Source: Haloarcula salinisoli
GTDB taxonomy: Archaea > Halobacteriota > Halobacteria > Halobacteriales > Haloarculaceae
Direction: 5' to 3'
Assembly (NCBI RefSeq): GCF_019599405.1
Contig: NZ_RKLQ01000001.1
Span: 372,001-436,000, forward strand
DNA: 64,000 nucleotides
In this document: piece after piece, positions 8,213-15,018 of the stretch
Numbering within the stretch: the stretch's first letter is position 1
How the letters are laid out: each line of letters starts with the position of its first letter
The notes under the pieces: generated by a model
The model's input: the letters and a program-made list of their open reading frames with translations, nothing else
The model's database searches: none
Told to the model about the DNA's origin: nothing
Made by a program: the position numbers and the translations under genes

Positions 8213-9424
8213 ATGAGCACGCAGGTACACGCTACACTCAGCGAAGACGCAGTCGAACAGATATCCGAAGACCTCGGGGAGCCCGAGTGGCTGCTGGAGA
8301 CGCGCAAGGACGCGCTCGCGGCCCTGGACGACCTCGAGATGCCCGACGTCATCCAGACGCCGGGCCGGAAGTGGACCAACCTCGACGCGCTCGACTACGA
8401 GACGCTCGTCGACCCGCTCGACTACGCCCAGGACAAGGACCGCATCGACGCCGAGGGCGTCGACGTCCTCTCCTGGAGCGACGCGCTCGACGAGCACGGC
8501 GAGCTCATCGAGGACCACTTCGGGAGCGTCGTGGACACCGAGCGGGACTACCTGACTGCGCTGTCGACGGCGCTGTTCTCCGCCGGGACGGTCGTCTACG
8601 TCCCCGAGGGCGTCGACGCCGAGGACGTGAAGATCCGGACGACGATGAACAGCCGGTCGCTGTTCAACTACACGCTCGTCATCGCCGAGGAGTCCGCTTC
8701 CGTCACCATCCTGGAGCGCCAGACCACCGGCGAAGACACCGAGGGCGACCAGTACTACTCGGGCGTCGTCGAAGCCGTCGCAGGCGAGAACGCCTACGTC
8801 CAGTACGGCACGCTCCAGAACCTCTCGGAGGAGAGCTACAACTACCAGGTCAAGCGCGGCCACGCCGACACCTACGCCTCTATCGACTGGATCGAGGGCA
8901 ACATCGGCTCCCGCCTGACCAAGTCCAGTGTGGAGACGCGCCTGCTCGGTGACTCCTCGGAGTCCCAGATCGTCGGCGCGTTCTTCGGCCACGACGACCA
9001 GCACGTCGACATCGCGGCGCGTGTCTGGCACGAGGCCGAACACACCGTCGCCGACCTCGTGACCCGCGGCGTCCTCGACGACGAGGCCCGCTCGGTGTAC
9101 GAGGGCGTCCAGGACGTCGGCACCGAGGCGTGGGACACCAGCTCCTACCAGCGTGAGAACACCCTCATGCTTAGCGACGACTCCGAGGCCGACGCGTCCC
9201 CGAAGCTCATCATCAACAACCACGACACCGAGGCCTCCCACTCCGCGACGGTGGGCCAGGTCGACGCCGAGGACATGTTCTACATGACCTCCCGCGGTGT
9301 CCACCCCGAGAAGGCGAAGAACATGCTCGTCGAGGGCTTCTTCGTCCCTGTGCTGGAAGAGGTCGCGGTCGACGAACTCCGCGAGGACCTCGACCAGCTG
9401 ATTTACGAGCGTCTCCGCGAGTGA
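8213..9424 (+). CDS. sufD: SufD, Fe-S cluster assembly partner of SufB
   Basis: 403-residue SufD, paralogue of SufB with the same beta-helix and C-terminal helical domain (SRGVHPEKAKNMLVEGFFVP). It pairs with SufB on the SufC dimer and is linked to iron entry in the bacterial complex. The start is 2 bp after the sufB stop, indicating translational coupling. The last codons and stop read CCGCGAGTGA. This 10 bp string recurs at 9653-9662 inside the hairpin array that begins right here, so the stop codon is part of the first repeat unit. Confidence 0.96.
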   Translation: MSTQVHATLSEDAVEQISEDLGEPEWLLETRKDALAALDDLEMPDVIQTPGRKWTNLDALDYETLVDPLDYAQDKDRIDAEGVDVLSWSDALDEHGELIEDHFGSVVDTERDYLTALSTALFSAGTVVYVPEGVDAEDVKIRTTMNSRSLFNYTLVIAEESASVTILERQTTGEDTEGDQYYSGVVEAVAGENAYVQYGTLQNLSEESYNYQVKRGHADTYASIDWIEGNIGSRLTKSSVETRLLGDSSESQIVGAFFGHDDQHVDIAARVWHEAEHTVADLVTRGVLDDEARSVYEGVQDVGTEAWDTSSYQRENTLMLSDDSEADASPKLIINNHDTEASHSATVGQVDAEDMFYMTSRGVHPEKAKNMLVEGFFVPVLEEVAVDELREDLDQLIYERLRE

Positions 9425-9718
9425 CGCGTTAGTGTCACGAGGGGAGGCTCGCGGGAGCTTTGCTCCCGCGGCGTCTTCGTGAGTAACCCGTAGGGTTACG
9501 AACGAAGGCTCGAAAGAACTCGTTCTTTCGGCGTCTGCGAGAGTAATCGTCCGATTACTCTCGCAGGCTCGTCGGAGCTTGTCTCCGACGGCGTCTGTGC
9601 GAGTAGCGAGGTCGCGCAGCGACCTCGATTATCGAGCGGGGAGCGAAGCGACCCGCGAGTGAGCCGGTAGCCTCACGAGCGCAGGCTCGTCGAAATGCGT
9701 CGCCGACTTCTTCGAAGT
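9415..9718. repeat. Array of variable hairpins, ~60 bp periodicity, starting at the sufD stop codon
   Basis: Conserved linker AGGCTCG occurs at 9445, 9506, 9565 and 9683, and GGCGTCT near 9470, 9530 and 9590. Spacing is close to 60 bp or twice that. Between the linkers lie hairpins whose sequences differ: CGCGGGAGC/GCTCCCGCG with loop TTT (9450-9470); GTAACCC/GGGTTAC (9483-9499) inside an outer CTTCGT/ACGAAG; CGAAAGAAC/GTTCTTTCG (9511-9530); a perfect 14 bp stem (9536-9565); CGTCGGAG/CTCCGACG (9570-9590); CGAGGTCGC/GCGACCTCG (9607-9627); GCGGG/CCCGC with an 11-nt loop (9636-9656); ACTTC/GAAGT (9706-9718). The first unit contains the sufD stop inside GTGAC/GTCAC; its copy at 9659-9676 reads GTGAG/CTCAC, a compensated change. 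Confidence 0.85.
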
Positions 9719-9736
9719 ATCAAAACGCGTTTTGAT
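9719..9736. promoter_or_regulatory. 18 bp perfect palindrome upstream of a membrane-protein gene
   Basis: ATCAAAACGCGTTTTGAT reads the same on both strands. It ends 41 bp before the ATG at 9778, and a TATA-like CTCAATAGG lies between them. The position suits a regulator site; it may equally be the last hairpin of the adjacent array. Confidence 0.4.
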
Positions 9737-9777
9737 TCTCCGGCCGCCTCAATAGGGAGTCACTCGAAGCCTGTCGT

Positions 9778-10608
9778 ATGGCCGTCTTCGAATCATTCCG
9801 CGACGGTTGGACTGCCCTCCGAACGACCCCGAGCCTGTTGCTCGCCGGCGGACTGCTGGTGGCGCTCCCGCTCGTCGGCGCGCTCGACCTGGGGACCGCC
9901 GAGCCGGTCGCGGAACTGGCGACGGTGCTCGCGCTTCCGTTCGTCCTCGGTGGTTTCCTCGCGATGGCGACTACGGCGCTCCGGGACGGCGACCCCTCGC
10001 TGCGCTCGTTCGTCCATGCAGGTGGGACGAACTACCTTCGGCTCGTCGGTGGCCTCGTGCTGTTCGTTTTCGGTCTCGGGGCGGTGCTGACCGTCGTCAT
10101 GACGCTCAGTTTCGCGCCGATCGTCCTGGTCGCTCTCGCCGGCGGCGCCGATTTCGCAGCGATGGGTGCGAGCCTCGGAGCAGTGGTGGCCATCGTAGGC
10201 TCGGTCGCCGCACTCGCCGCTGGGTTTCTCTTTCTCCAGTTTTTCGCACCTGCCATCGTCGTCGAGGACCGCAGCGTGGCAGACAGCTTCCGCCGGAGCG
10301 TCGGGCTCGTCCGCCGGAAGCTCGCCAGCGCTGTCGGCTTCACACTGCTGTGGGCGATTGCCGTCGACGCCGTTCCCACGCCGCGGCCGCTGCTGGAGTC
10401 AGGCGGTGCCGAGACGCTCCAGGCTGTCGGTGTCCCCGGTGAAGCGCTCCCGGTGGCCGTCGCAGTCGTTGGCGTCGTCTCGGTGGTGGGACTCACGTAC
10501 TGCTACATCGTCTACGTGGCCTATTTCCTCCGGCTCACCGGGGCGGTGCCGACGCGACACCGCGACACGGAGCCAGCCGACTCCGGCTCCGTTGTCGGCA
10601 CGCAGTAA
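9778..10608 (+). CDS. Multi-pass membrane protein (DUF7847-like)
   Basis: 276 residues with about six hydrophobic segments (residues about 20-40, 45-67, 85-115, 125-160, 185-205, 225-255) and few polar residues between them. The pattern of an amphipathic N-terminal helix followed by transmembrane pairs, plus the sequence VVEDRSVADSFRRSVGLVRR, is typical of a haloarchaeal membrane family related to bacterial glycerophosphodiesterase membrane domains. That family link is from memory. No transport or enzyme motif is seen. A second related protein lies at 34067-34924 and a looser one at 11130-12020. Function unknown. Confidence 0.8.
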   Translation: MAVFESFRDGWTALRTTPSLLLAGGLLVALPLVGALDLGTAEPVAELATVLALPFVLGGFLAMATTALRDGDPSLRSFVHAGGTNYLRLVGGLVLFVFGLGAVLTVVMTLSFAPIVLVALAGGADFAAMGASLGAVVAIVGSVAALAAGFLFLQFFAPAIVVEDRSVADSFRRSVGLVRRKLASAVGFTLLWAIAVDAVPTPRPLLESGGAETLQAVGVPGEALPVAVAVVGVVSVVGLTYCYIVYVAYFLRLTGAVPTRHRDTEPADSGSVVGTQ

Positions 10609-10680
10609 CGTTTTGTCGGTGGGCAGACACAACAGTCACACTGGCCGCCCCACGACGGACATCGAGGGACCTTACCACAC

Positions 10681-11133
10681 ATGGGACGACTCCTGCCAAC
10701 GGAGACGGACGCATCGGTCGAACGGAGCGAGGAGCCGTCGGTGCTGTGTATCGACGACGAGGAGACCAGCGAGGTTTTCTCGGCACTGGGCTCGGAGACG
10801 GCCCAGGCGATCTTTCGGCTGTTGAACGAGGAGCCGGCCACACCGGCGACCATCGCCCAGCGACAGGACATGTCGGTCCAGAACGTCCACTACCATCTCG
10901 ACAACCTGGCTGCCGCCGGGCTCATCGAAGTCGTCGACACTTGCTACTCCGAGAAGGGCCGCGAGATGGACGTATTCGTCGTCGCCGAGGACCCGACGCT
11001 CCTCTTTCTCGGCACCAGCGACGACACGCCGGCGATGAAGCGCGCGTTCGATTCGTTCGCGTCGTTCGTCGGCGTCTCCCCGCTGCTGGTGACACTCGGG
11101 GAGGCGGCATCGTGGGTATTCGGTGACGAATGA
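10681..11133 (+). CDS. ArsR-like winged-helix transcription regulator
   Basis: 150-residue cytoplasmic DNA-binding protein. Residues about 30-95 form a winged helix: SALGSETAQAIFRLLNEEPA (helices 1-2), TPATIAQRQDMSVQNVHYHLDNL (helix-turn-helix) and AAGLIEVVDTCYSEKGREMD (wing). The C-terminal 50 residues (VVAEDPTLLFLGTSDD) are family-specific and may mediate dimerisation or ligand contact. The stop overlaps the start of the next membrane gene (ATGA), so the two are translated together. A regulator coupled to a membrane protein is a repeated pattern in this window (compare 29483-30327). The ligand is unknown. Confidence 0.88.
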   Translation: MGRLLPTETDASVERSEEPSVLCIDDEETSEVFSALGSETAQAIFRLLNEEPATPATIAQRQDMSVQNVHYHLDNLAAAGLIEVVDTCYSEKGREMDVFVVAEDPTLLFLGTSDDTPAMKRAFDSFASFVGVSPLLVTLGEAASWVFGDE

Positions 11134-12020
11134 CCGGCGAGCGCGCGGCGGGGACCGACACCGCCGACGGACTCCCGATTCGGCGAAGGGCGGAGACCGA
11201 CGGCTGTAGCTGTCTCGACTGCCGGAACGTGGACGCGGCGACGACACGCCGGAGCGTGCTCGACACCGTCCAGTGGAGCCTGGGGCTCTGTCGCGCGTAT
11301 CCGTCGATTCTCCTCTTCGGCGTCTGCCTCGTCACGGCGGGTGTGGGCGTGGACGCCCTCGGCGCTCGATACCTCCCCTCTCCGGTCGTGCGTCTGCTCG
11401 ATATCCTGATGGCGGCTGGCTTCGTCCTGGGGCTCAGAGCGTACGTGGCGACACTCACAGCCCGGGAACTCACCGGGAGCAGCCTCGCCCCGTGGCCGTG
11501 GTGTCGCCGGGCTATCGTCCGGACGCTCCTGCTGGCCGTCGTGGTTCTCGCCCTCGTATTCGTCATCGCGGCAGCTTCGACGGCACTCACTTTCGCCCTG
11601 TTCGGAGCGCTGGTGGTCGGTGGGATGCTGCCGCCGGGCGGTCCCCTGCACCAGCCCGGCTTCCTCGCGGCCGTCGCGGTGAGTGTCGGCCTGCTGCTGG
11701 TGCCGGTGTTTTACGTTCTGTTCAAGTGCTGGTTCGCGCTGGAAGCGTGTATCATCGGGCGGTACGGCCCCGTCGACGCCATCCGCGTGAGCTGGGGGCT
11801 GACGACCACCTACCGCGGTAAGGTCCTCCGACTCACCGCTGTCGTGATCCTCTCGCTCGGAGCGAGCTACGTCGCCGCTCTCACGCCGTCGGTCTCGGGT
11901 CCGCTGGGTACGCTGCTGTCGTCGCTTGGCCCCCTGGTCGGCGCCCTCGGCGAACTCACCGCGGTGCTGTGGTACGCCGTCTCCGCGCATCTGTACGTGC
12001 AGGGCGTCCTCGACGCGTGA
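11130..12020 (+). CDS. Polytopic membrane protein with N-terminal Cys motif
   Basis: 296 residues. The N-terminal cytoplasmic stretch of about 45 residues carries CSCLDC, a possible metal-binding or redox patch. About five to six transmembrane segments follow, around residues 50-80, 90-110, 130-165, 180-205, 230-255 and 265-290. The internal sequence AIRVSWGLTTTYRGKVLRLTAV resembles the gate-like helix of the DUF7847 group found at 9778. It overlaps the preceding ArsR-like gene by 4 bp and probably depends on it for translation. Role unknown; the regulator pairing suggests it acts in sensing or in membrane stress. Confidence 0.75.
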   Translation: MTGERAAGTDTADGLPIRRRAETDGCSCLDCRNVDAATTRRSVLDTVQWSLGLCRAYPSILLFGVCLVTAGVGVDALGARYLPSPVVRLLDILMAAGFVLGLRAYVATLTARELTGSSLAPWPWCRRAIVRTLLLAVVVLALVFVIAAASTALTFALFGALVVGGMLPPGGPLHQPGFLAAVAVSVGLLLVPVFYVLFKCWFALEACIIGRYGPVDAIRVSWGLTTTYRGKVLRLTAVVILSLGASYVAALTPSVSGPLGTLLSSLGPLVGALGELTAVLWYAVSAHLYVQGVLDA

Positions 12021-12050
12021 CCGGAACCGGGCTTGGTAGTGAAACCGCTG

Positions 12051-12437
12051 CTACTCGGCCCCGTCACGGCGGACGATGACGACGAGAACAGCGACGAGCG
12101 CTATCTGGGTGCCCTTGTCAGCGAGCTGTACAGACGTGTACTCCAGGGCTGCTGGGGTGAGAAAACCGTGGCCGATGCCGTATAGCAGTATCTGGACGGC
12201 AGTAAAGGGGATGCCGAGCTGCACCACCATCTGCCGGCGGACGTTCAGCACCACCGCGACGATACCGACGAGAAAGCCGACTCCGGCGGCTAGCAGTGGT
12301 GGCTTGGCGTCTACCGCACCCAGCCAGAGGTGGATACCGCCACTGACCATCGCGAGGGCGATTCCGACCCAGAACAGCGGTGATAGCGACCGCGGGGACC
12401 GTCCCGCGGCGCGTTCTGTCGCGGTTTCGGGGACCAT
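12051..12437 (-). CDS. Small four-helix membrane protein
   Basis: 128 residues with four hydrophobic segments: about 22-42 (FWVGIALAMVSGGIHLWLG), 48-66, 72-92 and 105-122. Short charged loops and a basic N-terminus predict the termini inside the cell. GIHLWLG and GIGHGFL, with His and Gly in the membrane, look like family features. A TATA-like CTTAATTC on this strand (about 12456-12466) supports the ATG at 12437 with a very short leader. It converges on the gene ending at 12020. Function unknown. Confidence 0.75.
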   Translation of the reverse strand: MVPETATERAAGRSPRSLSPLFWVGIALAMVSGGIHLWLGAVDAKPPLLAAGVGFLVGIVAVVLNVRRQMVVQLGIPFTAVQILLYGIGHGFLTPAALEYTSVQLADKGTQIALVAVLVVIVRRDGAE

Positions 12438-12592
12438 ATGACCACAGAAGAAAGCCCTTGAATTAAGATTTCACTCGATGTCCCGGTCGACTGTCCGGTG
12501 AGCAACCGACGTGCTGTGCGGGTGGTGGCCAAAGTGCGGGCGCTGGCCGGGGACCAGCCGTTACTCCACCCTCGGACGGAACAGGGAACCGC

Positions 12593-12598
12593 TTAAGT
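12593..12598 (+). promoter_or_regulatory. TATA-like box for the ferritin-like/metal-regulator operon
   Basis: TTAAGT lies about 26 bp upstream of an ATG at 12622, not of the GTG at 12654. Transcripts should therefore start at or next to the short leader ORF, giving the operon a leader of about 32 nt. Confidence 0.5.
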
Positions 12599-12621
12599 TC
12601 CGCCCTCCCCGACAGTTGCCT

Positions 12622-12657
12622 ATGACTGTATCGTCCCGCCGGGAGGTGTCGACGTGA
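12622..12657 (+). CDS. Possible 11-residue leader peptide
   Basis: ATG to TGA encodes MTVSSRREVST. It starts at the distance expected for a leaderless mRNA from the TTAAGT box, and its stop overlaps the GTG start of the next gene (GTGA). Within it, GGGAGGTG at 12640-12647 is a good Shine-Dalgarno for that GTG. This arrangement would couple translation of the ferritin-like protein to the leader. It is too short for coding statistics, so it stands on position alone. Confidence 0.35.
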   Translation: MTVSSRREVST

Positions 12658-13136
12658 GCCTGACCCAGCCTATCGCGTCGGACCACCAGCTGGCCCGCCT
12701 CCTGCAGATTGGCATCGTCCTCGAAGAGGTCGTCGAGGCCCGGGCCGGCAAACACGCGGCAGAGACCGACGACACTGCCGACGCCGACCTCGCCAGGCTG
12801 CTGGAAGACGCGTCTGCGGAGTCGGCACAGCACCGCCGTCAGCTAGAGGAACTCCTCGCCGCCCTCGAGGCCGACACCGTTCCCTTCGAGGAGATTCAGA
12901 CGCTCGTCGAGGCCCAGTACGAGGCCGACGAGGACTTCGACGGCGTGCTGTACGACCAGCTCTGTAACGAGGAGACGGCCTACAAGTTCTACGACGACCT
13001 CATCGAATCTATCGAGGCGTCCGAGACGTCGTTCAGCGTAGACCGCACCCGACTGCTGGAGACGCTGCGACTAATCCGCGAGGAGGAGGCCGAGGGCGTC
13101 GAGGACGTGACCGAACTCATGGAGGCACGATTATGA
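12654..13136 (+). CDS. Ferritin-like (rubrerythrin-type) helical protein
   Basis: 160 residues with a GTG start supported by GGAGGTG 7 bp upstream. The protein is almost entirely helical and acidic. It carries the pattern expected of a ferritin-like four-helix bundle: ILEEVVEA (Glu on helix 1), SAQHRRQLEELL (His/Glu on helix 2), QYEADEDFDGVLYDQLCNEETAYKFYDDLIE (helix 3) and a last helix with EEEAEGVED. Glu and His at these places could bind a di-iron centre, but I cannot confirm the full ligand set. It overlaps the DtxR-type regulator (ATGA), which strongly suggests a role in metal handling. Confidence 0.8.
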   Translation: MSLTQPIASDHQLARLLQIGIVLEEVVEARAGKHAAETDDTADADLARLLEDASAESAQHRRQLEELLAALEADTVPFEEIQTLVEAQYEADEDFDGVLYDQLCNEETAYKFYDDLIESIEASETSFSVDRTRLLETLRLIREEEAEGVEDVTELMEARL

Positions 13137-13567
13137 ACACGCAGGCTCAGTATCTGAAAGCGATTTATCTCACCCAGCAGCAGGCCGACGGCCCCGCATC
13201 GACCGGCAACGTGGCTGACTTGCTCGATGTCAGCCCCGCCAGCGCCAACGAGATGATCGGCAAACTCGAGGACCGGGGGCTGCTCGACCACGAGAAGTAC
13301 AAGGGCGTCGACCTCACCGACGAGGGCATCCAGCAGGCCCGCGACGCCTTACAGAACTACTGTATCATCGAGCGCTTTCTCATCGAAGTCCTGGAGGTCG
13401 AGGACTTTCGGACAGAGGCCAAGACCCTGGAGGGCGTCATCGACGAGACCGTCGCCGAACGCCTCGATACCATCATCGACCGCGAACCGCAGTGTCCCGA
13501 CTGCTTCAACGCCGAGGACGACGTCTGCGGACTCATCGACGTAGAGGCGGAAGTGAGCAGCGACTAA
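13133..13567 (+). CDS. DtxR/SirR-family metal-dependent transcription regulator
   Basis: 144-residue regulator. Residues 1-65 form the winged helix (QYLKAIYLTQQQ, STGNVADLLDVSPASANEMIGKLEDRGLL). Residues 70-130 match the metal-binding and dimerisation domain (QARDALQNYCIIERFLIEVLEVEDFRTEA). The C-terminus has CPDCFNAEDDVC, a cysteine cluster that may add a metal site. Members bind promoters in response to Fe2+ or Mn2+. There is no SH3-like third domain, as in MntR-type short members. It is translationally coupled to the ferritin-like gene and lies 4 kb from sufCBD, so iron control is a reasonable inference. Confidence 0.9.
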   Translation: MNTQAQYLKAIYLTQQQADGPASTGNVADLLDVSPASANEMIGKLEDRGLLDHEKYKGVDLTDEGIQQARDALQNYCIIERFLIEVLEVEDFRTEAKTLEGVIDETVAERLDTIIDREPQCPDCFNAEDDVCGLIDVEAEVSSD

Positions 13568-13603
13568 CTCTCGAAGCGTTCAAGTGCGTTCCGGCGGTCT
13601 GTT

Positions 13604-13680
13604 GATTTGCAGCAAATCGGAGTCCCGTGGTGGTGAGCAATCTCGACGAGATTGCGATGCTCACTGGTCGAACGAAGTGA
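13604..13680. repeat. Two hairpins and a duplicated tRNA 5' end before tRNA-Gln
   Basis: GATTTGC-A-GCAAATC (13604-13618) is followed by AGTCCCGTGGTG (13621-13632), an exact copy of the first 12 bases of tRNA-Gln at 13681. Between the two copies lies GCAATCTC-GAC-GAGATTGC (13637-13655), inside an alternative outer pair GTGAGC/GCTCAC, then GAACGAAGTGA (13670-13680), the same string found as a hairpin loop in the other arrays. No TATA box is evident close to the tRNA, so it may be co-transcribed with the upstream regulator gene. Confidence 0.7.
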
Positions 13681-13753
13681 AGTCCCGTGGTGTAGTGGCC
13701 AATCATATGGGCCTTTGGAGCCCATGACGGCGGTTCGAATCCGCCCGGGACTA
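13681..13753 (+). tRNA. tRNA-Gln (anticodon TTG)
   Basis: A complete cloverleaf of 73 nt. The acceptor stem AGTCCCG pairs with CGGGACT (13746-13752) and A13753 is the discriminator. The anticodon stem TGGGC/GCCCA encloses the loop CTTTGGA, giving anticodon TTG, which reads CAA and by wobble CAG. The T arm is GGCGGTTCGAATCCGCC. No CCA is encoded and there is no intron. The next 85 bp are AT-rich up to the convergent gene. Confidence 0.97.
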
Positions 13754-13839
13754 TTATCAAATATCTGTCATAACTAAACAGGGCAGGAGAGTCTGGAAAG
13801 CTGAAAATTTCCGGTTCCCAGAAATAGTTATAATAAAAT

Positions 13840-14568
13840 CTATAAATACGCAGCGTCCCACCGAACCGGCTTCCGGACGTTCCCACAGCTATCACACTCG
13901 ATGCGGCCCATCGAGTCCATGACGAGCGCGAGGGTGTTGCAGTTGCTACAGAAGTAGCCGTACCTGTCGTCGGCCTCGCGTTCGCTGAAGACGACGTGGA
14001 AGGGTGCTTTCGAGCCGCGTTCGTGGTTGTCGTGGTCGACGTAGACGGTGCGGCTGTCGGGGGTTTCGACGGCTTCGCGGCCCCACTGTTCGGACTCGGC
14101 GTAGATGTTCTCGACGTAGCTCTCCCCGTCTATCTCTACGGTGTCGGTGCCGACCTGGCGGAACTCCCGGTGGTCGTAGAACTCGTTGCCTTCGGTGTTC
14201 TCGGCCAGCACCCGGCCACGGAGGTTCATCACGTCGAGTCGCCCCAGTTCCTCGCGGGTGGCCGCGAACAGGTCGCTGGCGATACCCTCGCCGCGGTGGG
14301 CGGGGTCGACGTGGAGCCACAGCAGCGTGGCGGTGTTGGCCGCGGCGACGACGCTCTCGGAGAAGCCGACGACCTGGCCCGCGTCGTCCGCGACCAGTAT
14401 CACGTGGTCGGGGTCGTCCAGCTTTGTCGCCAGCTCGTCTTCGTTGTACCACTCCTCGATGGCGTTCGATATCGCGTGTGGTCCCAGCGAGTACGATGCT
14501 CCCAGCGACCGCCGCGCGACGTCACGAATGGCGGGACTGTCGGCCGGCCTGGCGCGTCGGAATTCCAT
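13840..14568 (-). CDS. GNAT N-acetyltransferase with C-terminal zinc ribbon
   Basis: 242 residues beginning MEFRRARPADSPAIRDVARR. The start at 14568 is preferred over an in-frame ATG at 14595 because TTTATGC on this strand lies about 27 bp upstream. Residues 1-155 are a GNAT fold: WLHVDPAHRGEGIASDLF is the acetyl-CoA pyrophosphate-binding motif A, and LRGRVLAENTEGNEFYDHREF is motif B. Residues about 205-242 carry CSNC and CDSC, a four-Cys zinc ribbon. The acceptor substrate is unknown; the ribbon suggests a protein or nucleic-acid partner. Confidence 0.87.
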   Translation of the reverse strand: MEFRRARPADSPAIRDVARRSLGASYSLGPHAISNAIEEWYNEDELATKLDDPDHVILVADDAGQVVGFSESVVAAANTATLLWLHVDPAHRGEGIASDLFAATREELGRLDVMNLRGRVLAENTEGNEFYDHREFRQVGTDTVEIDGESYVENIYAESEQWGREAVETPDSRTVYVDHDNHERGSKAPFHVVFSEREADDRYGYFCSNCNTLALVMDSMGRIECDSCGNVRKPVRWDAAYL

Positions 14569-15018
14569 ACGTCTATCCTCACCCCGGACGGGCATAAACG
14601 TACAGTCCCACTGAGAGGTTTGTCGGGGCGGTCACTATCCAGAACTCCTCACATCTGTAGAGCTTATTTCAAAGAAAAGCTTATGCTCTTGGACGCATGA
14701 GCTACAATCATCCATGGAGGTTGATTATCGAGCATAGATGGAGAGGATAACTGTCTGAAACAGAGAGACGTGTCTTGCCGGCCGATGCCTACCGGCTGCC
14801 CGCCGAGATGGCCACTCAGCGTCCCACGCGACGCCGGACCGGACTCTGGTCCCCGCTCGCGATGGGCGCTCGCTCAACCATGCAGCCACTCTCGGCTTCG
14901 CTGTTTTCCGTACATCCGTTCGGATTCGTGACCGCTAAGGGTGTCGTAACGCTAAAGAGTCGAACGAACCTTCTTGTCTGTAAGATGATTACCGGAACCT
15001 ATCGCCGGAGGTGTCGCT
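14569..15018. other. Intergenic region, 450 bp, no convincing gene
   Basis: The left end holds the TATA-like box of the acetyltransferase (TTTATGC on the minus strand). AT-rich sequence at 14660-14760 has TTATTTC followed about 31 bp later by ATG at 14697, opening a 17-codon frame (MSYNHPWRLIIEHRWRG) that I would not call a gene. The right end has GCTAAAG (14951-14957) about 30 bp before an ATG at 14985. That opens a 16-codon frame overlapping the GTG of the HD gene, an arrangement like the leader at 12622. Confidence 0.5.

Noticed and set aside
13621-13753. Integration (att) site of a mobile element at tRNA-Gln
   Set aside because: The duplicated segment is the 5' end of the tRNA, whereas integrases usually duplicate the 3' end; no integrase or element genes are nearby.
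13533-13895. 120-codon minus-strand frame
   Set aside because: It reads through tRNA-Gln (VPGGFEPPSW is a typical translated tRNA) and includes AT-rich non-coding sequence.
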